Positions 11,551 through 24,847 are shown, numbered from the stretch's first letter. The stretch: 64,000 nt of DNA from Spinacia oleracea (GCF_020520425.1 NC_079487.1:130098385-130162384), one strand, 5' to 3'. The notes: generated from the letters alone by a model not told the origin. A program made the numbers and translations.

Positions 11551-14500
11551 ATGGCAGCACCTGCAGTTCAACCTCCGGCCGACAACATTCCACCTGCTGA
11601 CATTGTAACCACACCAAAATTCCTCTTTCATTATTATTATTTATTAATAATATTCGAAATTATAATTTGTGTGTTGTTGATTTTAATTTTGCTTATTTTT
11701 TTCGTGATTTAGGTTGGAAGTGCGTTCGCAAGGCAGTATTATAGTATACTCCAGCAATCTCCTGCACTTGTTTACCGGTTCTACCAGGAAAACAGTAAGC
11801 TTGGTCGTCCTGAAAATGCTGATATTATGGGGTTTACTACTACCATGGATGTGAGCTTCTTTTTCTTAGATTTTTATTTTTATCTAATTTTTTTAAGGAT
11901 TTTGTGGGTCATTTAATGTTTCTTATTTAAAAGGTTTTTAATAATATGTACTTGAAAAGTTGTCTTAGATCTATTTATTTATATGATTGATTATATCTGC
12001 TGTTGTATGATTTGTTTCCACGTTATCGTACTCCTGGATCTATGTGGATTGTGGATAATTAATACAGACTACAAAATAATGTGAAATAGAACGGTTAGCC
12101 TTTTCGTTTGTCTTCAATTTGATTATGTATGACCTTCACTTTGTAGTTGGAATATATATTGCGCATACCTGCTGATGAATATCAAACCAATAGCTAAACA
12201 TTTATCCCATGTGGTTTAAGGGTTGTATTTTACCATTTTCATTGATTTATTGGGGCTAAGCGTATTCTGTTTTATGCTTTTGCTGTTATTTCTTTTTCTT
12301 CTATGGTTGTTAGATACTTTGATACAACATAGGCATTTCAAGTGTGTTATGATTGGCCTAAGTATCATAGACTAGTGCTAGGTTTCTCGCGATGCAGTAC
12401 TGTAGTTTGTTCAATATGTGATTGTCAAGTATTCGTTTATTTAACGATGATGTTCATATAATTATACAAGTATGTGTGAAGAGTGCTCCTTGTTTGTTAT
12501 TTGCTCATATGAGACATATTGTTTGAGCCTATTCAGGCTATCGATGCGGAGATACAGTCTTATGGAAGTTTGAAGGCAGATATAAAGTTTGTTGATGCGC
12601 AAGAATCCTATAACGGGGGAGTGATTGTTCTTGTCACTGGGTCAATGATTAATGCTGATGATTCAAGGCGGGGTTTCACTCAGACCTTTTTTCTGGCTCC
12701 TCAAGACAAAGGTTTTTTTGTTTTGAATGACATGTTTAGATATGTTGAAGATGATTGTCATCAGAATGAGAGGCAGAACGGGTTTGTAGCACTACCCACT
12801 CCAAATCAGGGTAATGATTTTTTTTTTTTGTTTTGTTTAGGTTTGTTATCTGTGTATATTCGAGTTTTATGCTTCCTTTGCCCGCTGAGTTTGATACCTT
12901 GACTTTGTTTTATTATTTCTTAGTGTTAGAAGAAGTGCCACCAGTCCAAGAGAATTACATTATGGAAGAGTCCAATGGAGAAGTTTACAATCCGCATGAA
13001 AATGGTGAAGTTCCAGTTGAGGAAGTGGAAGAAGAGGAGCCTGTTGCCGAGGTTGTTAATGAAGTTCCAAATGACCCACAGGTTATTGTGCCTGAGTCAA
13101 AAGTTCAGGTTGTGGCTGAATCAAATGGTAAGTTTGTGGCTGAATCAAATGGAAAGGTTGTGGCTGAATCAAATGGTAAGCTTGTGGCTGAATCAAATGA
13201 TAAAGTTGTTGCTGAACCTCCAAACGACTCACAGACCCCAAAGAGGTCCTATGCTTCCATTGTAAGTAACAACAAATTATTTCTTCAGATACTATGCTAT
13301 GGAACATTTTATTTACATCCTTACTCTTGCGAGTCATACCCCATGTGTAGATTTGTTTTACTTATTTTATTACTTGTTTTTATTTGTCAATGTCTGAATA
13401 GAGAGTTGCGAAAAATGGCCAGTTTAACAGAACCGTATACTTCTATATCAGGTTCGCTAGAAGTTTTTATGGCTTTTGAATAGCTGGTAATGGAAATCAG
13501 AATGTGTCATCTTTTTGGAATTATTACGCTATAGTATCCGGATTGTGCGAATTAGGTTATAGATGTTGTAGTTCTGGTGATAAATTTGATTGTTTTAGTT
13601 GTTTGGTCACTGACTAATACTTAAATATATCAACTTCTTGTTTTGGTCACTGACTAATACTTAAATATATCAATTTGATTGTTTTAGTTGTTTGGTCACT
13701 GACTAATACTTAAATAAATTTGTCTTAATATTTATTTTAAATATATCAACTTCTTATAATATTTACTAATACATAAGTATTGATGGTCAAAGTTATACGT
13801 TGACAAACGTGAAAATCAAAACGGTGCAACTATTTAGGAACGGAGGAAGTATTTATTTGAGAGAATGTTTGATACTTTTGCCTGTATGTCTTGATGATTG
13901 TGTTAGCACATTGACGTGAGTAATGAAGTAAAGGAGTGCTGAAATGAAACTTCCTAATTTTTTTATATTGCTGACTTTCTTGAAAACTTGTTTTTCCCTC
14001 TTGTTGTGGTCAAGGTGATGAAGGATACTCGTGTTTCTGCACCATCTCCTAACTTTCCAAAATCTATGCCTAAGACTCAAGAGCAACAAAAGACTGTTAC
14101 AGAAGTCCCTCTATCAGCGCCCCTACCTTACAGTGCTGATATGATTGATGATGGAAATAACCACGAGGCAGAAGGTAGCTTAGCCATCCATTATCTTCAT
14201 GTTATGACTTATGATTGCTTCATTTGTGACTGTTTTTCTCTGGAGATTATTAGTTGCTGTTTAAGTTATATAATATACTTCCTTCACACCATTTCTTTGG
14301 CAGGTGAGGGTTACTCAATCTACATAAAGAACTTGCCGTTTAATATACCTTATTCTGTTGTTGAGGAAGCTCTGAGTAGGTTTGGCCCAATTAAGAATGA
14401 TGGTATCCAAATTCGAAAAAATAATGTACGTTTGAAATTCTTGGTTTGAGTTTACTTGGTTTTTTTGTTCTTGTCTTTCCTTTTTCTAACTATGAACTTA

Positions 14501-16112
14501 TGTGGATTAGAGTTTCGGTTTTGGGTTTGTGGAATTTGAAGCGGCTGGTGCTGCACGAAGTGCCATAGAGGTATGCCTTTTCTCCGTCCTGAAATTGCCA
14601 TTTTGGCTTACTTAAAATCTTCTTCCAATCCTAGCACCATAGTATGGGTTTTTCTGTATAAGTGATATTTTGTTATATTATTCTTTAGGATGTGCCGGCT
14701 TAGTCAATTCCTTATAGTTCTTATCTGTGGATCTGTACTTTTACATTTTCTGTAATGAAATTTTGACCGCAAATCCATGCTAACGTTTCTGCTAATACTC
14801 CCTCCATTCCTTTTTGTTCTTCCCGTTTCTATTTCGGGCGTTCCTATATGTTCTTCCCATTTCCTTTTTTGGACATACCTTTTTACCATAAAATTCTCCA
14901 CCATCCCTTATTTAATTCATTCACATTTCCCTATTCACCCATCCAACCCCACTTTTATGATTTTTTATTACTTTATTAAAAATATCTTCTCTCTCCTTCA
15001 TTTCTTTATTATTTTCCTTTACTACTTTATTACTTTCTCTCACATTCAATCATTACTCTTACACTCAATCATTACAAGATTCCATTTTCTTAATTTCCAC
15101 ACCATTTTCCAAACGGGAAGAACATAAAGGAACAGAGGGAGTACCTATGAAATAGATTTTCAAATTAATGTAATTGTGATGGTATTTAGTACAAGGTCGC
15201 AGATAATTTTATACGATTTATGGAAGGCACAAACTTCAAGCTTGTATAACTGTATTTATGTATCATAATGTCATATTGCTTTGTGCCAAAAAAAACAGCT
15301 TATTGATGTACATATGGTTGTCAGTTGAGCATAATATTTAGAAACTTCGTGATTTTTTTTTTTTTTTACTTTGGGTGGCTGTCTGAATTAAAATGTGCAG
15401 AGTAGCTTATTTTATTGGCTTGGAGAATTCTCTGTTTGATATATTGTCTGATTTGATATTTTCCTGCACCAGGCTTCACCCATTATGATTGCTGGACGTA
15501 GTGTCGTGGTAGAGGAAAAGAAGTCCACCAATTCCCGAGGTAAGTTGGGTTTCAGGTTTAATGTTTTTGGTTGGCCTTGTCCATATATGTCTGTTAGATT
15601 AAGCTCATGTCCCATTCCCTGCACCTCCCACCTCTTGGGAAATAATTTAATAAAAAGTGATCAAATGAAGAAATACAGGGGGGAGGAGGGAGGGAAATGG
15701 TGGAAGGACTTTCGAGCCTATGAACGGTGTGTTATCATTAGTCATGGATCATATTTGTCGCAGCTCATAATGTTATACGTTACTTTTGTTTTCCTGAAGC
15801 CTTACTACCGAACTTACAGAGATTTCATCTGCAGGACCCTTTCGAGGACGGTTTCCCCCAGGAAGAGGTGGTGGTGGATTCAGAGGTGAGGGTGGAAGAG
15901 GGCGTGGAGGTTATGGGGGAGGTAGAGGGTATGGCAGGGGGGAGAACAACAGGAATGATTTTGGAAACAGAGGTGGTGGTCGAGGATACCATAACCGCAG
16001 TGAAGGATACCAGAGGAATGATCAAAATGGGAATGGAGCTGTGCAAATGAATCGAGGTGGGGGATCGGGTAATGGGAATACAAGGACACAAAGGGTACCT
16101 GCACAGGCTTGA
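11551..16112 (+). CDS. G3BP: G3BP-like NTF2-RRM-RGG RNA-binding protein
   Basis: Nine coding exons with GT-AG junctions: 11551-11604, 11713-11850, 12537-12810, 12924-13261, 14015-14174, 14304-14425, 14511-14570, 15473-15539 and 15835-16112. They join in phase to 496 residues. Residues about 19-140 form an NTF2-like domain (VGSAFARQYYSIL, PALVYRFY, FFLAPQDKGFFVLNDMFRY). A low-complexity acidic region with VAESNGK repeats follows. An RRM lies at about 325-400, with RNP2 IYIKNL and RNP1 FGFGFVEF. The C-terminus is a Gly/Arg-rich RGG tail. This order is that of plant G3BPs, which bind mRNA and are known to join stress granules. The ATG follows an A-rich context (AAAAAAAATGGC). Family assignment is firm; the precise paralogue is not. 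Confidence 0.93.
13109..13216 (+). repeat. 24-bp coding tandem repeat in the G3BP-like gene
   Basis: Four full units and a half unit of 24 bp encode [VFL]VAESN[GD]K. The DNA copies are nearly identical (GTGGCTGAATCAAATGGTAA), which indicates recent in-frame expansion within the disordered linker between the NTF2 domain and the RRM. Confidence 0.85.
13588..13730 (+). repeat. Short direct repeats in intron 4 (between coding exons 4 and 5)
   Basis: TTTGGTCACTGACTAATACT (or the nearly identical TTTTGG form), followed by TAAATA, occurs three times, near 13602, 13639 and 13691. The spacing is irregular. Part of a small local duplication; noncoding. Confidence 0.7.
14798..15141. mobile_element. Stowaway MITE in the intron between coding exons 7 and 8 of the G3BP-like gene
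   Basis: CTCCCTCCATTCC at the left and GGAACAGAGGGAG at the right, with TA on both sides (14796-14797 and 15142-15143). The inverted repeat extends further: TTTTGTTCTTCCCGTTT versus AAACGGGAAGAACATAAA. 344 bp, noncoding. The host exons on both sides are intact. Confidence 0.85.
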
Positions 16113-18136
16113 GAAACAGTGAAGGATATTTGGTAAAGTTTTATAACTTGAATTCAAGTGAATTGTCTACTAGATTGGATAGTATTTAGGGGGGGCATTA
16201 TCTACTTGATTTTTTTTCTCACTTATTTGGACAGGAATATTTGACTTCACTCTATTCCTCCAATTCTAAATTTTGGTCACTCTGCCTTTTGGAGATAACA
16301 TTAGATAGTATAAGAATGTTTTGAGTACTAAGGTACCCTTTTAATGTGCATTGTAGGGGTGATGTAAGGTCTAATTTCAGTTGGTATATTTAACGACTAT
16401 TTAAGACTCGTGTTACCATCTCGGTTGGAATTGTGGTATAGTATAATTACTGCTTACTGGTATTGGAAATGATTTGACTTTGGGTTATCTCTTATCTTAC
16501 TTTCATTAACTCTTATCTTACTTTCTTTAGTTCCACCTTCTCTTCCTTGCTTTTTTCTTTTTACTTACCTGCTCCTTTCTGGTTTGATTGGTGACAATGA
16601 CGATCTCTTACGACGATTCATGTTAGCCGACCCAAAATCATTTTGGTACTAAGGCTTTGTTGTTGTTGTTGTTTCTGTATTGCCTTGAAAACAGAAATAT
16701 GTTTCCATTCGCAAGTGCCACGAGTAATTTTGTTCGAAAATTATGTGATGGAGCATATTGAATGAATTCTGAATTTGGTTATCGGTGCTCAATCATTTTC
16801 AATGTTTTATTGCTATGGATTTAGCCATGATACGACTTTATGGTGAGCGCCTACGCCTTGTATTTTTGATACAGTGGCGAGTAGAATATTGTATAAAAAG
16901 GGTGGATCTTCCACTTTCTTCTTTTTGAAGGGTTGTACAAATGAAATCAGAATGGCTGACTTGAGTCAGTTAGAAATTGTGCTGGACTCATAACAGGCGA
17001 TATTTTCATGCTGTAAGCTCGTAATACTCCTTCACTTTTTATAATTTGCCCTGCTGCGTGCCACATAACCCTGGATTAAATGGAATATACTCCGGCTACT
17101 TGTGAATGAAAAAAGTCAAATTTTATTGGGAAAGATTAGTATTCATAATGTAAAAGACTAAAAGCTTAAACGGAATATATTCTTGTGAAAGAGTCACTGT
17201 TTAACAATGTAACAAGTACCACGTACATGTAATTCTTTTCCAACAAGTGTTCCTTTTTATTGATGGATGCTCGTCGTTTCACAAAATCTTTACATTGGCA
17301 CTGCTGGAGCAACCGTAAACTAGATCACCGAAAAATTAATTTATCCTTTTTTCTTGGAGGGATAGACATGATGGTAGGATAAATAAAATGGCAGAGATTG
17401 AAATTTATGATTGCAACATGGAATAAATTATGCGTCCTTAAAATTACAAGCAACAGTACAAAAAACATAACCCAAAAAGACGTCCCCTCTAGTCGTGTTT
17501 TTCAAGGATAATGAATAGAGTACAAAATAGCGGAGTAAGAACTTGGTAGATATTGAATTGTACTCGAACTGAAAAGTAATTTTACTAGCGATTCTTCAAT
17601 GCGACTGGTACACACTACATAGGTATTTCCTGAGTGACAAAGTATAAAAAAGTTGTGAATCTATAAGAACGAATGCAGTACATCAGATACCGTCCACAAA
17701 GAGCCAGTTGATCTGGTTTTACAAAGGAACAAAAGGCTACTGAGAACCTCAAGAGTGTTTGACACGCAAAATTTGCATTTTTCGTGCAACAGATAAAAAA
17801 ATGGAGCCAGCAACTATAAGAGCAATATATTAATGAGAAAAATATACATTTAGTGGTGTAGCATGAATTCTGAACTATAATCCTGTCAAATTTTACCTGA
17901 ACAAATTATCAAGTCGCCTCGATTGGAAGCCACATCTAAATAAAACCCAAACTTAGAATGCTATTTCATATGGCATGAAGGACTTATACAGTTGACCAAA
18001 AATTTCCTACACTGCAGATGGAAAATAACTACTCCGTATATTCTCAAGTGAGTGGAAAGTGATGGGAGTGAACCTTACGAACTTGACCGCCTTCTTTAGA
18101 GCAAATTTTCACTGGAACTCTTCCAAAGAACTGGTA
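16113..18136. other. Convergent 3' regions of the G3BP-like gene and GAUT8
   Basis: Holds both 3' untranslated regions. At 16609-16673 lies a fragment reading GACGATTCATGTTAGCCGAC, then ACTAAGGCTTTGTTGTTG. This is the 3' end shared by Au-type SINEs and plant RTE LINEs. No gene was seen. Confidence 0.55.
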
Positions 18137-20891
18137 TTAGAGAGCAAAATTGCAACCCTGGACATACTCGTTTTCAGTGTCAACATACTTTGTCCAAAGT
18201 GGTTTGAACTGGCCCATGGCAATATCAAGCCATGGCTTCATATTTCCATTGAAGTGCACAACTGCAGCGTTACGGATCTCATCCCAGCTAATGGCTGGAT
18301 TGTAACCAAGTCCCAGAACGTGCCATGACTTGTCAAGTGGCTTTGTTGTCGAATAAAATGTGATTAGACCTGGGGGCAGAGTCCCAAGTTTCCACAATGT
18401 TCGGTTTTCATTCTGCATCAGACGAAAATTATTGTCAACAAATAACATACAACAACGAAAACTCGACCAATCTCTGACCAAAAAATACTACTGCTGTATT
18501 TTCCTGAAAACACCCTCTATAATATTTCTATAGATGAATCACATGGAAAAAACCCACAGTTCCAGCACATAGTCCTTAAATTGTAAGAGGATACAGAACA
18601 TGGCTCCTCTAGTCAATCATTTTGACAGTCTCTAATCTAAATTGAGGACTGAAAATGGTGTCTAAGATAAGATAAATGAATGACTCGTAACATATTCTAT
18701 TCATACCCTCATCACCCTCATCACAATGTCAGATACTTTTTCTTCTACAGTCTAGTTACTGACAAGACACAAAAAAAAAATACTAGACTATCCTGTGGCA
18801 TGAATTGTAGTCCTTGTAGACCTGTAAGGCTGTACTTTGTAGCACATTATTGAATCACTTAGTTAAGGTAACTGGGGCTGGAATCACTTCCTAAAGTGCT
18901 TCAGAAACTAAAAGTTCATTATATAGAGCAAGTGTTATCAATCTTATCATTAACCAAAAGAACATGAGTTAAAAGGTACTCAGCAAGTAATGTACACAAT
19001 CAACAAAGAAGGCATATATTTCTTACCATGTTCTGCCAGTAGTGGTATTGCTCGGTGGATCCTTCCTTTCTCCATGCATCCAGATCAAAGAAGTTCATAC
19101 CATAAGCCCACGCACATGCTTTTGGATTAAACTTCTCCTTGATCAGGGGATGTGAGAAGTTCATATATTGAGCGTATCTGTGAAATGAACCAAAGCATGT
19201 TTCAACTGCTCCATTTACTTTTCCATCCATGTCTATCTCCCATAACCCAGTCAAATCCTTCTGCACAACAATATCATCATCCAAAAACAGAATCCTATGT
19301 AATTTGGGATACATCTCAGGCAAATAAAATCGTAAATGGTTCAACATGGACAAGTACTTCGGGTTCCTAAACTTCATGTTGGTAGTGTCCTTTGTGGCAT
19401 TCTCAATCTTATTCTCAAAGTAAAATTTCTGCAAGTTGGCAGACTCAAGCTGCTTAAGAACCGGCACATATGATGAATTTAAGAAAGTGTAATCCTCGTA
19501 TGCCTTCACCTCTATGTGTGCTCCACTATAGTCCTTCATTTTCATCATAACCTGCATTGCCCCAAGATTCATTCTGTCTGTCACAACATGGAACACATGT
19601 TTAGTGGGGTCCTTTGAATTCTTTACCGCCGAATTTACCACCACAGAGGCTGCAATAACATTATCGGAAAATATTGCATAATGATAAAGGTTAGGATCCT
19701 CCAACGCAGGCATAGGAGTTTTGCCCTCATCGGAATACTTTTCAGGCTGTGCAATTCGCTCCTCCATCAACCTCATGGACAGGCAGTGCACGCTTTTAGG
19801 TATGGACTTTGCAGCAATCAAGCTTGAGAATGCTCCTTGTTTCTTTGCCTTGGTTAACTGCTCATTCAGCCCAAAAATTGTGTCCTTAAGCTTCTGAATC
19901 TTAAGCTGATGATCAAACGACTCCTTGGCTTCTGCAATCAATTTCCTAGTGACCTTGATCCGCTCCTTTACCTCTTTCTCGAATTGGCGCAGCTGATACT
20001 CATCGATAGAGAGAGCATCAGACTCAAAAAGAGCATGATAAACAGGCTTATTCAGGAGATCTGTGTAGTTCCGAGAAAGATCAGCAAAGATCCTCAACAT
20101 CTTAGAGTTCTCAAGTTTTAGCTTCCTAGCATATGATGCATATGCCAGGACGAGATTCCGGTGATCATCAGCTTGCTTTTTTATTTGATCAACCCGAGGC
20201 TTTAATGGATCAGATTTCAGTGCCAGCACTGATCTCCGAGTCGATCCGCCACTAAGCCACTGAACTCTGTAACCCTAATCTCCCACCAAATAATTAAAAT
20301 ATCAACAAGAGTTCTAAATCAACAACGAATTCACAGACTTTCAAAATTTCAATCAACTTGGTATAATACTAGAAATCAATCGCACTCAGCAATTATCATG
20401 CCAAAGCTTCGCATTAATCAATTGAAAAATGAAACAAAATGTGAGATTAAAAACAATGAATGCTTAAACCAGAATTACTCGTAATAAAGCAACTTACGAA
20501 GAAAGGCAATAATTGAAGAAGTCCAATCGAATCAGTAAAAATCAATTAACACGAATTAAATGAAGAAAATGTAGCATTAAAATCTACTATTTAAGATCAA
20601 TTTACACCAAAATTATCCATTAATAATACTGATCGATCTCAGGAAAAACAAATTCAATTAAAATCACACCAAAAAAAACATAGCAGGAAAAACAACAAAA
20701 AAAACAGATCTAAATCAAGAGAAAATACAAAAGTAGAAATTGAAAATGCTTACAGAAGTGGGAACAGCGGTGGAGAAATCACGATTATGAGTGAAGACGA
20801 AAGAGGGGAGAAAGAAGAAAAGAGTAAGAGCGACGGCAATCGACGAAGCGAGGAGTTTGTAGGTGATCACCGACACTCCATGCCTCGCCAT
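18137..20891 (-). CDS. GAUT8: Galacturonosyltransferase GAUT8/QUASIMODO1-like
   Basis: Golgi type II membrane glycosyltransferase of family GT8, acting in pectin (homogalacturonan) and cell-wall matrix synthesis. Three coding exons, 20754-20891, 19027-20274 and 18137-18412, all phase 0, give 553 residues; Arabidopsis QUA1 is close to this (about 559). Residues about 8-32 form the signal anchor (ITYKLLASSIAVALTLFFFL). A coiled-coil-prone stem contains SDPLKPR, SYARKLKLENSK and RQFEKEVKERIK. The catalytic part has LYHYAIFSDNVIAASVVVNS, the metal-binding LFLDDDIVVQKDL (DDD at about 378-380), GAVETCFGSFHRYAQYMNFS, YHYWQN, KLGTLPPGLITFY and HFNGNMKPW near residue 514. The acceptor of exon 2 is GATTAG before GGTTAC; other nearby AGs give stops. 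The DDHR and NLQKFYFENK blocks match GAUT8 better than GAUT10 or GAUT11. Confidence 0.95.
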
Positions 20892-22130
20892 TGTTGAACC
20901 TTCGTTCTTCCTCCTACAACCAAATTCCGGAGAGAGAAAGTGAAGAATGTTTCCAGAAAGAGACCTTTACATTTAGATCAGAAGCAGAAACAGAGGGAGA
21001 GAGAGAGAAAAGAAGGGTTTTTGATTTTTGCGGAGGAGAGAGAAAGATAAAAGGGGGAGAAGTCGAAGAGATTATTGTTTTCGTCGGTGGTGGGAAGAAA
21101 GAAAGAAAGGGTGGTTTGTTCACTTTGTTGCGCAACTACAGCCAAGTGAGTGAGGTTCTTTTGCGTAAGTACACTGTGTTAGTCAATTCTTTTTTAAAGG
21201 TTGTTAGATTTGCTAGATAGCGTTAAATCATGCTCTAACTATAATAAAAAAAGGCCCTATATCCGGCGACTTTTAGTATACAACCGATTATATATTGCAT
21301 CAATTACATTCATTCGGTCATATTCTTAAAAACATGTATAGTTTAAGTTTAAACGTTTGAATAAATGAAAATATAGATTTCTTTTATTACTAAAGTAATA
21401 TTATTTGTGCATCTCATCGCAATATAATAAAGAAAATTGATCGGATTATAACGTACATTGTGTTATGATGGTGTAATATAACAATAATGAAAATGACCGG
21501 AGAGAAATTGGTAAGAACTGTGGTTGCTACAAATCCAAAACTATTCTTCAACTTTCTATTAAGAAGAGTGGGTAGTTTGATTAATTAAAGTTGATGTTGA
21601 TTGTTGGCGATATGGAGTTGCTACAAATCCAAAATATGTCTCATATCCCATTATTCATGATCGATTGATTTAAATATTTTATACATTTTTTTTATTCAAT
21701 TGACGAAGCATTTTAATATTTTATACTTGTATATATCCGTTTTTCCTAATTTCCATCCTAGTTATTCTAACAAAAGAGCAAAACTAGCACATCAACTTTT
21801 TATTTATTTTCAATTTCTCAGATTCTTATCGAGACCCTTTCAGACTTACTTAATTTTTTCACTTCACCCTCATGCTCATTTAAGACTTCTCAAACTAGTG
21901 AAAATAGAAAATAAAAAAATAACAATTCAGATAGACTTTACTGTTTAAACGTCTAAAGTAGAATTGTAGAGTCTTGATATTCCAAGACTCTTGCTCAGAC
22001 TTTTATCATACTCTCCCACTTAAATGGGAAGTCTTCATTTTCATCTGTTAAATATGTTAACAAAATTGGTTAATAATTATTATATATAAATAAAATTATA
22101 TTAAAGGTATTCAAAGACACCTAGACTTTT
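20892..22130. other. GAUT8 leader and upstream DNA
   Basis: The CT/GA-rich stretch at 20930-21110 is the probable GAUT8 5' UTR and core promoter. Farther right the DNA is AT-rich, and no gene was seen. Confidence 0.5.
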
Positions 22131-22134
22131 GCGT

Positions 22135-22560
22135 TTTGGCTTCCACCATGGTAAAGGTTTTAACTGTTTGAGCTTCTACCATGGTGAAAGCTTAAAATGG
22201 AGAAATCTCTACAATGGTTGAACCTTAAAATGTAATGTAAGAAGCCTATGTGTTAAAAAGAAAAAGAAAACTCAAACAGAAAAAGTGTCCACCATATATG
22301 GTGAAATCTCAAACAAAAGAAATCTCCACCAAAGTACGTTGAAGCTCAAACAGATAGTCTCCACCATGGTAGAAGCTCATATTATGGAAGTCTCCATGTT
22401 AAAAAAAAGTTTTTTTTGTGTAGCAAAACTTACAAAGACTTTCACGATTTGAGCTTCCACGATGGTTGAGACTCCTGATTTTTGAGCTCGTACCATGATA
22501 GGAGCTCAAACAGAAGAATTGTCTACCATGGTAGAAACTCATACCGTGGAAGTCTCCATA
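22135..22560. repeat. Repeat field built on CCATGGT motifs
   Basis: A module of the form GAGCTTCTACCATGGTGAAAG or GTCTCCACCATGGTAGAAGC recurs about eight times in both orientations (near 22140, 22177, 22290, 22330, 22355, 22455, 22490 and 22528). The palindrome CCATGGT is at its centre. AAACAGA and AAGTCTCCAT link the units. It is noncoding and its origin is unknown. Confidence 0.65.
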
Positions 22561-22934
22561 TATAAAAAAATAAAAATTATTTCAATTTTTATTAGTGATA
22601 TTAATTAGTTTTGTGTAATTTAATGTTGAATTTTTTTTTTTGATTAGCTTAATAATCTATACTAATATATTAAAAGGTTGCGAATAATGTTTATGTGTCA
22701 CGTAGAAATCTCATGTTTATACCACGTCATCTACTTACCAAAGTTATGTGATATTATTGACAACCAAAAATCAATAGAATAAGGCCCGAACACAAAAATC
22801 AATACAATAAGGTTCGAACACAAGACCTCCAATTTGGAGAATAACTCTCATTACCATTTTAACCAACCACTAATTGTTGTTCATACATGCACTTAATTTA
22901 TAAATGCATGTTAACATGAAGTCTAAAACAACTA

Positions 22935-23258
22935 CTCCCTCTGTATTTTTTTAAGGGATACACTTTCCTTTTCCGGCCGTATTTATTTAAGAGATACACT
23001 TGCCATTTTTAGTAACTTATCAACCCCACCATCTAATTAAATAATACATCTAATATACCCTATCACCCACCATCCTATTAAACAAATATTTTCATAAACC
23101 CACCCTACCCTCCACCCACCAAAATGACATGGTCCCCACATATTTAATTATTAAAATATCTATCCAACTCCACTTGCTTTATTATTTTATTTCATTCAAT
23201 TATTCTTCTTAATACCCGTGCCCGGCCAAGTGTATCTCTTAAAAAAATACGGAGGGAG
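22935..23258. mobile_element. Stowaway MITE nested in the Helitron
   Basis: CTCCCTCTGTATTTTTTTAA at the left, ATACGGAGGGAG at the right, TA on each side. The inner repeat GGGATACACTT/AAGTGTATCTC extends the terminal repeats. Confidence 0.85.
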
Positions 23259-23593
23259 TAAATCTTTATGTTACCTTTTAATCTGTATTTCTTATGGACT
23301 ATTGGAATAAAAATAACAATTAAAGCATTAGAAAAACCATGAACTAAACATGATATCATAAGTCTCATAAGTATCAACTATATAAATATCCTGTATACAT
23401 GTAATTTGGTTTTTGTTACGTAGCAATTTGAATCACTTAGTTCCATTAGAAAATAAATTAAACGAATTGTAAGATGATCTAATTGAAAAATTACTTTACA
23501 TGATAAATGACATAGTGTACATGTGTAGCTGATGAATTTAATGATTTTTTTCACTTTCATGGACTACATGTATTTTGGTCAAATATATAGATA

Positions 23594-23905
23594 CTCCCTC
23601 CTTCCTTTAATACTCGTCACGCTTTCCTTGCAAAATTGTCCCTTAATACTCGCCCTATTTTAATAAGTGGCATACTTTTACTAATATTATATCATTTCTC
23701 TCACTTACCATGGAGGCATGGACCCACATACATTCCTACTTCCTAAAATAACATTAAAAAATTCAACACACCCCCACTCCCACGCCTTTATTTGACACAT
23801 TTCCCACTAACTATCAACTACCACCTAATAAATTAATAAGTCAATTAAAATTGCCTAAAACTCTGTGTCAGTCAATCTGGGGCGAGTATTAAGGGACGGA
23901 GGGAG
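23594..23905. mobile_element. Second Stowaway MITE nested in the Helitron
   Basis: CTCCCTCCTTCCTTTAATAC at the left and GTATTAAGGGACGGAGGGAG at the right, with TA duplications. It belongs to a different subfamily from the MITE at 22935 (internal ACTCGCC/GGCGAGT). Confidence 0.85.
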
Positions 23906-24355
23906 TATGACAAAAAATCTAAAAATTTAATTATTATAAGTAGTAACCGGGCATCGCACGGACCACACACTAGTGAAATTTTACAGTTTTACACAAATAA
24001 ATAAAGAAAATTACTCACAACTTTAGTTCATTAATTGTTGGCTAACCAATGTTATTCTTAAACTACATATATAATGAAATTCATATTATTTTCAAATTGC
24101 ATATATAAAGAAACTTATAACTAGTTTGAAATGAATAAAACAATCAAACTATATGCAATATTATGGGGCATTGCCCAATCCACTAACTAGTTAATCATCC
24201 AAAATCTTATTCCTAACCCAAATCAGGCACTGTTATTTTGGCCTTAATTTCAGTTATGCCAAAAAAAACTCAGAAGAACAAGGCCTAAATAATAATTATC
24301 AAATAATATATTGTGATATTTTTTTTTTTGCAGGAATGAGCCAAAGGGAAATACA

Positions 24356-24652
24356 TCTACACTAATTTTTTAATATTCTGCAGACCAAGAATCCATGTGT
24401 CACTTATTAATTTAATTTAATTTATTTTATTGTAAAATTATCCTTATAATTATTCATCTTTTTCATTTCTCTACCTTCCCTTAAAGTTTATTTTGGTCAA
24501 ATTTACCTTCTAATTCAGTTTTACTCCAAATGAAATTAATCGTAGTTTATTACTCCGTATTACAATATTTTTGTATTATCCCCTATATTTCATAGCCAAT
24601 ATAACCAAAATTTTAAATTAGAAACTCGTACATCACACAGGATAAAAACTAG
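24356..24652 (+). mobile_element. Short Helitron
   Basis: TCTACACTAATTTTTTAATA follows an A at the start, and the end is AAAAACTAG followed by T. A CATGTGTCAC motif lies near the 5' end, as in the Helitron at 22656. The 3' hairpin (TACATCACACAGG) is weak. 297 bp. Confidence 0.6.
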
Positions 24653-24847
24653 TTATCAAAAAATATGTACATAGTATATCCAATTTATTTGGTTGTTTAG
24701 TGGTATAAGGTCCGATTTGGGTAGTCCAACCGGACCCACAACACCGGGCCACAAAATTTCTGGGTCCAAAATAAATTTTGCTAGTTGAACCTCAATAATG
24801 TTATATTTGATATATTTTCAGTTGCTTAGTTAAATCAATAAATGCAC

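Larger units (their letters stand above)
22656..23973 (+). mobile_element. Non-autonomous Helitron
   Basis: Begins TCTATACTAATATATTAAAA after an A. Ends in a short hairpin region, CCGGGCATCGCACGG, then ACACACTAG directly before T. TC start, CTAG end and A^T insertion are the plant Helitron signature. 1,318 bp with no Rep/helicase. Two Stowaway MITEs have inserted into it. Confidence 0.8.

Noticed and set aside
15825-16157. Minus-strand frame opposite the last G3BP exon
   Set aside because: Antisense shadow of the RGG-encoding exon.
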